From NCBI RefSeq assembly GCF_016461825.1, contig NZ_JAEMNU010000037.1:1-34589 (forward strand): 34,589 nucleotides of DNA. The letters run 5' to 3'. The notes under the pieces were generated by a model, which was given only the letters and a program-made list of their open reading frames with translations, did not search any database and had not been told where the DNA came from. The DNA comes from Rugamonas violacea (GTDB lineage Bacteria > Pseudomonadota > Gammaproteobacteria > Burkholderiales > Burkholderiaceae_D). The position numbers were made by a program, and so were the translations under genes. Shown here in pieces: positions 30,565-34,589 of this stretch. Each line of letters begins with the position of its first letter. The first letter of the stretch is position 1.

Positions 30565-32871
30565 ATGAAGCCGATTGTCCCTCCTTTCCTGACCCGTCCG
30601 GCGTGCGCGCTGGCGCTGCTGCTGGGCTGCGCCGCCGCGCTGGCGCCGGCCGCCGCCGCCCCGGCCGCCGCCGTTCCAGTCGTTCCAGTCGTTGCGGCGC
30701 CGGTCGCCGCGGTCGCCGACCCGGCCTACGCGCCGCGCCTGCGGCCCAAGGTGGCGCTGGTGCTGTCGGGCGGCGGCGCGCGCGGCTTCGCCCACATCGG
30801 CGTGCTGCGCGTGCTGCAGGAGCTGCGCGTGCCGGTCGACTTCGTCGTCGGCACCAGCATGGGCAGCGTGGTCGGCGGCGCCTACGCCGCCGGCAGCTCG
30901 GTCGAGCAGCTCGAACAACTGGTGCGCAGCACCGACTGGGTCGGCGTCATCGCCGACCGGCCGCCGCGCGACCAACTGGCCTACCGCCGCCGCGAGGAGG
31001 ACACGCTGCTACCCTCGCGCATCGAGTTCAGCGCCAGCATGGCCGGCGTGTCGCTGCCGCCGGCCGCCGCCGGCAACGCCGCGCTGGAGATCGCGCTGTC
31101 CGGCGTGCTGCCGGCCGGCGCCCGCGACAAGCCGGTCAACCGCCTGCAACTGCCGTTCCGCTCGGTGGCCTCGGACCTGCTCACCGGCAGCCTGGTCAAC
31201 CTCGACGACACGCCGCTGTTCCTGACCATGCGCGCCTCGCTGGCCGTGCCCGGCGTGTTCGCGCCGGTGCGCGTCAAGGAGCGCCTGCTGGTCGACGGCG
31301 GCCTGGTGCGCAACCTGCCGATCGACGTGGCGCGCGCGATGGGCGCCGACGTCGTCATCGCGGTCAACGTCGGCACGCCGCTGGCGCCGGAGAAGGAGCT
31401 GGGCAGCGCGGTCGGCGTGGCGCAGCAGATGCTGCAAATCCTCACCGAACAAAACGTGCAGCGCTCGCTCAAGGAGCTCGCCGCCAAGGACGTGCTGATC
31501 GCGCCGGACCTGAACGGCATCGGCTTCCTCGACTTCGAGCGGCACGACCGCGCCATGCGCGCCGGCGAGGCGGCGGCGCGCGAGATGAGCGCGCGCCTGC
31601 TGCAGCTGGCGCTGCCCGAGGCGCAGTACGCCGCCTACGAGCAGCAGCGCCTGGCCGCGCCGGCGCCGGAGGACAAGCCGCTGCCGCTGGTCAGCCTGAT
31701 CATCGAGCCGGGCCGGCGCATCAACCCCAAGGCGCTGGAGGTGGAGACCGGCCTGGTGCTGGGCATGCCGATCACCGTCGCCCAGGCGCAGCAGGCCGGC
31801 GCCTCGCTGTTCGGCCGGGGCGACCTGGCGCGGGTCGAGACCGACGTGGTCGACCAGGACGGCGGCCGCAGCGTGTTGATCCGCCCGATCGAGGCCGAGT
31901 GGGCGCGCAACCGCCTGCGGGTCGGCCTCGAGCTGGCCAGCGATTTTTCCGACAACAACAGCTTCGCGCTGAAGGTGATGCATCTGCGCAGTTCGCTCAA
32001 CGATTGGGGCGCCGAGCTGCGCAGCTACGCCGAGATCGGCACCAGGCGCCGCCTCGGCCTGCAGTTCTGGCAGCCGCTGGGGGCCGGCTCGCAGTGGTAT
32101 CTGGCGCCGTCGGCCGAATACGGCGCCTACTCGGTCGACTTGTTCGACAAGGGCCGGCGCATCTCGCGGGCCGGCGTCAACTACAACAATGTCGGCTTGT
32201 CGCTGGGCCGTCAACTGGGCAACTGGGGCGACATCCGCGTCGGCTTGTCCCGGCTCAACGGCAACGTCGGCGTCACCGTGCCCGACCTGGGCGAGGCCGG
32301 CCACGAGCGCGTGCAGCAGAACGTGCAAAGCCTGAGCTTCAACGTCGACACGCTGGACTCGATCGCCTTTCCCAGCCGCGGCACCCTGGTCAACCTGAAC
32401 TGGCAGCGCAGCAGCGACGCCAACACCAGCGGCGCCCGGGCGCTGCAGAAGAACGAGCTCAGCCTGCAGGCGCTGAAGGCCTTCCACACCGGACGCTGGG
32501 CCGGCCACGTCTACGGCGAGTGGTCGCGCAGCGCCAACGGCAACGCGCCCAACAGCCTGGGCGGCTTCCTGCGCCTGTCCGGCACGGCGCCGCTGTCGAT
32601 CGACGGCAACAACCTGATGCTGGGGCGGGTGGTCTTCGCGCGCGAGATCGGCGCCATGCCGGCGGCGCTGGGCGGCGTGGTGCGGCTGGGCTTTTCCGCC
32701 GAGTTCGGCGGCGGCTGGGGCGGCGACCAGCCGCTGGGCTGGTCCAGCATGAAGCAGGCCGGCAGCGCCTTCGTCACCGTCGACACCCGCTTCGGCCCGC
32801 TCTACATCGGCGCCGGCAGCACCAAGGGCGCCGGCGGCACCGCCTATTTGTTCCTCGGCCCGATCTGGTGA
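30565..32871 (+). CDS. Patatin-like phospholipase autotransporter (type Vd, PlpD-like)
   Basis: The 768-residue protein has a signal peptide and an Ala/Pro/Val-rich spacer (to about 55). A patatin lipase domain follows (about 62-270) with oxyanion loop SGGGARGFAHIGVL (68-81), nucleophile Ser98 in GTSMGS and catalytic Asp244 in DGGLVRNLP. A POTRA-like module (about 375-440, VSLIIEPGRRINPKALEVETG) leads to a C-terminal Omp85-type barrel that ends YLFLGPIW. That order defines type Vd autotransporters such as Pseudomonas PlpD, where the lipase is secreted or displayed. The predicted reaction is phospholipid or acyl-ester hydrolysis. It lies 131 bp after gspC in a very GC-rich gap without clear promoter. 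Its 3' end overlaps the convergent HTH gene by 28 bp. Confidence 0.92.
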   Translation: MKPIVPPFLTRPACALALLLGCAAALAPAAAAPAAAVPVVPVVAAPVAAVADPAYAPRLRPKVALVLSGGGARGFAHIGVLRVLQELRVPVDFVVGTSMGSVVGGAYAAGSSVEQLEQLVRSTDWVGVIADRPPRDQLAYRRREEDTLLPSRIEFSASMAGVSLPPAAAGNAALEIALSGVLPAGARDKPVNRLQLPFRSVASDLLTGSLVNLDDTPLFLTMRASLAVPGVFAPVRVKERLLVDGGLVRNLPIDVARAMGADVVIAVNVGTPLAPEKELGSAVGVAQQMLQILTEQNVQRSLKELAAKDVLIAPDLNGIGFLDFERHDRAMRAGEAAAREMSARLLQLALPEAQYAAYEQQRLAAPAPEDKPLPLVSLIIEPGRRINPKALEVETGLVLGMPITVAQAQQAGASLFGRGDLARVETDVVDQDGGRSVLIRPIEAEWARNRLRVGLELASDFSDNNSFALKVMHLRSSLNDWGAELRSYAEIGTRRRLGLQFWQPLGAGSQWYLAPSAEYGAYSVDLFDKGRRISRAGVNYNNVGLSLGRQLGNWGDIRVGLSRLNGNVGVTVPDLGEAGHERVQQNVQSLSFNVDTLDSIAFPSRGTLVNLNWQRSSDANTSGARALQKNELSLQALKAFHTGRWAGHVYGEWSRSANGNAPNSLGGFLRLSGTAPLSIDGNNLMLGRVVFAREIGAMPAALGGVVRLGFSAEFGGGWGGDQPLGWSSMKQAGSAFVTVDTRFGPLYIGAGSTKGAGGTAYLFLGPIW

Positions 32872-33608
32872 GGCGGCGCGCGGCGCAGCGCGGTGAAGGC
32901 GGCGAACTCCCATGAACGGAAGCCGACCAGCAGGCTGAAACCGTCGCGCTCGGCCGGCGCCAGGCGGCGGTCGTTCTGGTGCAGCCGCGCCAGCTCGGCG
33001 GCCAGTTGCTGGATCTTCGCCACCAGTTCGCGCGCGCTGGGCTGCGACAGCCGCGCCGGCAGGAACAGCAGGGCCTCGCCGGCGCCGTCGAAGTCGCCGC
33101 CGAAGTAGTCGCTGACCACGTGCTGGCGGAAGAATTGCTGCACCGGGCCGTCGGCCAGCCAGCGGAAGGCGTTCGACACGCGCAGGCTGTAGCGGTTCAA
33201 GGGTTTCAGTTCGATCAGGCCGAGGCGGTCCAATTCGGTCAGCAGCAGGATCGCCTCCGGCTCGCTCAGGCTGTAGGTCTCGAGCACCTGCTCCAGGCTC
33301 CAGTGGCCCAGGCAGCAGATGGCCATCAGCAGCAGGTGCGGCTTGGCCACCAGCGATTTTTCCTGCGGCAGCGTGAGCGCGTCGGCGTGCGGCGTGGCGT
33401 CGGCCGCCGCGCGCAGCACGTCCTCGAGCGCGATGCCGGCCGCCTTGCAGATCTGCGCCAGCCGCGACAGCGTCATGTCCTGCTGGCCGAACATGCGCTT
33501 GACGCTGGACTCGCTCATGGCGATGCGCTCGGCCAACAGCTTGTAGGTCATGCCGGCGGCGCGCAACTGGCTGCGCAGCACTTGCAGCAACATTTCCGGT
33601 GAACTCAT
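32844..33608 (-). CDS. XRE-type helix-turn-helix transcriptional regulator
   Basis: The 254-residue protein opens with an XRE/Cro-type DNA-binding domain (about 1-65). MTYKLLAERIAMSESSVKRMF supplies the helix-turn-helix and SRLAQICKAAGIALEDVL the following helices. The remainder includes a likely winged-helix segment (LEQVLETYSLSEPEAILLLTELDRLGLIEL, split here by eye) and a helical C-domain of unknown ligand. ATG 33608 was chosen because AAGGA lies at 33614-33618, five bases upstream; an in-frame ATG at 33632 lacks this. It converges on the patatin gene with a 28-bp overlap and is divergent from the outer-membrane protein gene. A near-palindrome in the shared upstream region may be its operator. 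Confidence 0.88.
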   Translation of the reverse strand: MSSPEMLLQVLRSQLRAAGMTYKLLAERIAMSESSVKRMFGQQDMTLSRLAQICKAAGIALEDVLRAAADATPHADALTLPQEKSLVAKPHLLLMAICCLGHWSLEQVLETYSLSEPEAILLLTELDRLGLIELKPLNRYSLRVSNAFRWLADGPVQQFFRQHVVSDYFGGDFDGAGEALLFLPARLSQPSARELVAKIQQLAAELARLHQNDRRLAPAERDGFSLLVGFRSWEFAAFTALRRAPPHQIGPRNK

Positions 33609-33633
33609 TTCATTCCTTGGTAAAAATGCCAAA

Positions 33634-33654
33634 AGGTATCGTCATCCGCTACCT
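33634..33654. promoter_or_regulatory. Imperfect inverted repeat upstream of the HTH gene (candidate operator)
   Basis: AGGTATCG (33634-33641) and CGCTACCT (33647-33654) form 8-bp arms with one mismatch around a 5-bp centre. It lies 26 bp upstream of the regulator's start codon, in the gap shared with the outer-membrane protein gene. The size suits an XRE dimer; binding is not shown. Confidence 0.4.
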
Positions 33655-33783
33655 AATGTACAGAATTCCGCGTCTCGGCACAATCAATTAGTACCTCGGG
33701 CTGAAATGGGCGACACTCCGCTTCGATCTTGCTCATGACGCGAGCTCTACCGGAAATAACGCTGACCACTAGGGAAAAATAAC

Positions 33784-34416
33784 ATGTCTTCGATGTTCAC
33801 ACGTTTGTCCGCCGGCCTGCTGGCCGGCGCCGCACTGCTCGCCGGCGCCGCCGGCGCGGCCGAGGTCTCGCCCGGCTACATCGGCGTCGATGTCGGCCTG
33901 CGCAACCACTACAGCCTGGACTGCCTGAGCGGCAACGCCTGCGACAAGAACGCCAACCGCGGCGGCAAGCTGTACGCCGGCTACACCCTGGGCACCGGCC
34001 AAATGCTCGGCATGACCACCGTGCACGCGGTCGAGCTGAGCGTGTACAACGGCGGCACCGCCACCGGCGCCTTCAAGAACGGCGCCGGCGTGCTGCAGCA
34101 GGGCGAGGGTAAGCTGAGCGGCGTCGCCGTCGTCCACGCCGGCTCGCTCAAGCTGAACGAGGACTGGGCCGTCAACATGCGCCTCGGCGTGGCCTACCAG
34201 CGCGGCAAGGTCGCCTACTTGAACTACGCGCCCAACACCAGCATCGGCAGCGACGTGAAGAACCAGTTCGCCGTAACGGCCGGCCTGGGCTTGGCCTACG
34301 CGCTGGACAAGAACTGGTCGCTGAAGGCCGACTGGAACTACCTGCCGGTCAAGTTCGGCAAGGCCGAAAGCAGCAACCTGAACACTTTCTCGGTCGGCGC
34401 CGCCTACAACTTCTAG
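33784..34416 (+). CDS. Small outer-membrane beta-barrel protein
   Basis: The 210-residue protein has a signal peptide (to about 26, ending GAA-AE) and then alternating hydrophobic strands: YIGVDVGLR, KLYAGYTLG, HAVELSVY, SGVAVVHAGSLKLN, WAVNMRLGVAYQR, NQFAVTAGLGLAYALD and WSLKADWNYLPV. It ends with SVGAAYNF, whose terminal Phe is the usual BamA recognition signal. This is the layout of eight-stranded OmpA-like or OmpX-like barrels. Two cysteines (CLSGNAC, about 44-50) could form a loop disulfide. AGGGA at 33771-33775 lies eight bases before ATG 33784. It is divergent from the HTH regulator and followed by a hairpin. The substrate or role is unknown. Confidence 0.85.
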   Translation: MSSMFTRLSAGLLAGAALLAGAAGAAEVSPGYIGVDVGLRNHYSLDCLSGNACDKNANRGGKLYAGYTLGTGQMLGMTTVHAVELSVYNGGTATGAFKNGAGVLQQGEGKLSGVAVVHAGSLKLNEDWAVNMRLGVAYQRGKVAYLNYAPNTSIGSDVKNQFAVTAGLGLAYALDKNWSLKADWNYLPVKFGKAESSNLNTFSVGAAYNF

Positions 34417-34443
34417 GCGAACCGACAGCACCGTCACCTGAGA

Positions 34444-34467
34444 GCGGGCGCCAAACCCGGCGCCCGC
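34444..34467 (+). terminator. Hairpin downstream of the outer-membrane protein gene
   Basis: A perfect 9-bp stem GCGGGCGCC/GGCGCCCGC (34444-34452/34459-34467) with a 6-nt loop lies 28 bp past the stop codon. No U-run follows, so termination efficiency is uncertain. The rest of 34468-34544 shows no gene. Confidence 0.55.
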
Positions 34468-34544
34468 TGAAGGTCCCCCGCGATGATCAACGCCGTTCGG
34501 CCTAGGGGCCGGCGGCAGCCAACACCACCCAGGGTCGAAGGGCC

Positions 34545-34571
34545 GGGGTCGGACCCGCCGGGTCCGACCCC
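34545..34571. repeat. REP-like palindrome, copy 2
   Basis: GGGGTCGGACCC (34545-34556) and its exact complement (34560-34571) flank a GCC centre. It differs from the copy at 16069-16095 by a compensatory A-to-G / T-to-C pair and the centre, so the palindrome is preserved. Short CCAGGGT / CCCTGGGT segments further out suggest the unit may extend past the window edge. Confidence 0.68.
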
Positions 34572-34589
34572 ACGGTCACACCCCTGGGT

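Noticed and set aside
30673..30690. Tandem GTTCCAGTC repeat near the start of the patatin gene
   Set aside because: Two copies only, inside an Ala/Pro/Val-rich spacer; explained by low-complexity coding sequence.
30603..32915. 770-residue open frame in another plus frame of the patatin gene
   Set aside because: Arg/Ala/Gly-rich product without motifs; the overlapping frame has complete catalytic and barrel signatures.

Overview
The window reads as chromosomal DNA from a high-GC betaproteobacterium. Gene sets arranged as in Burkholderiales support this: petABC next to sspAB, rhodanese-grxC-secB-gpsA, gpmA-envC-like-ctpA-moeB, and a twelve-gene type II secretion operon. Protein similarity recalled from memory points to the Oxalobacteraceae (Massilia/Duganella/Janthinobacterium relatives). 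That family placement is an inference and was not tested by a search.

Positions 1-2035 are clearly more AT-rich than the rest and look like a remnant of an integrated element, bounded on the right by the 3' end of a tRNA-Thr gene. The remnant holds the tail of an unknown gene, a small serine resolvase with a recognisable multi-subsite res site upstream, and a leftward two-gene operon. The operon encodes a Panacea-domain (DUF4065) protein followed by a small protein with two membrane helices. A perfect CTGT-N8-ACAG LexA-type box lies just upstream of its likely promoter. This is the most interesting part of the window: a probable SOS-controlled Panacea antitoxin / membrane-toxin pair on a mobile remnant.

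Positions 2036-12049 are core housekeeping DNA. On the minus strand lie tRNA-Thr, sspB and sspA (starvation proteins), then petC, petB and petA (cytochrome bc1). A 341-bp divergent intergenic region holds promoters and an FNR-like palindrome. On the plus strand follow mscL, a DegS-like anchored protease and a DUF2461 protein. On the minus strand again are gpsA, an SH3-domain protein, secB, grxC and a membrane-anchored rhodanese.

Positions 12175-19241 run on the plus strand: gpmA, an EnvC-like murein hydrolase activator with a degenerate LytM domain, the carboxy-terminal protease ctpA, a REP-like palindrome, a MoeB/ThiF-type adenylyltransferase and a secreted amidohydrolase. Positions 19455-30433 hold a tightly coupled type II secretion operon in the order G-H-I-J-K-L-M-N-D-E-F-C. 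It has ATGA-type overlaps, two mini-ORFs that bridge gene junctions, and a GspC that lacks a PDZ domain. No prepilin peptidase gene is present here.

Positions 30565-34589 hold a patatin-type (type Vd, PlpD-like) autotransporter, a convergent and slightly overlapping HTH regulator, a small outer-membrane beta-barrel protein with a hairpin terminator, and a second copy of the REP-like palindrome at the window edge. All assignments rest on reading motifs, gene order and length. No database search was run.
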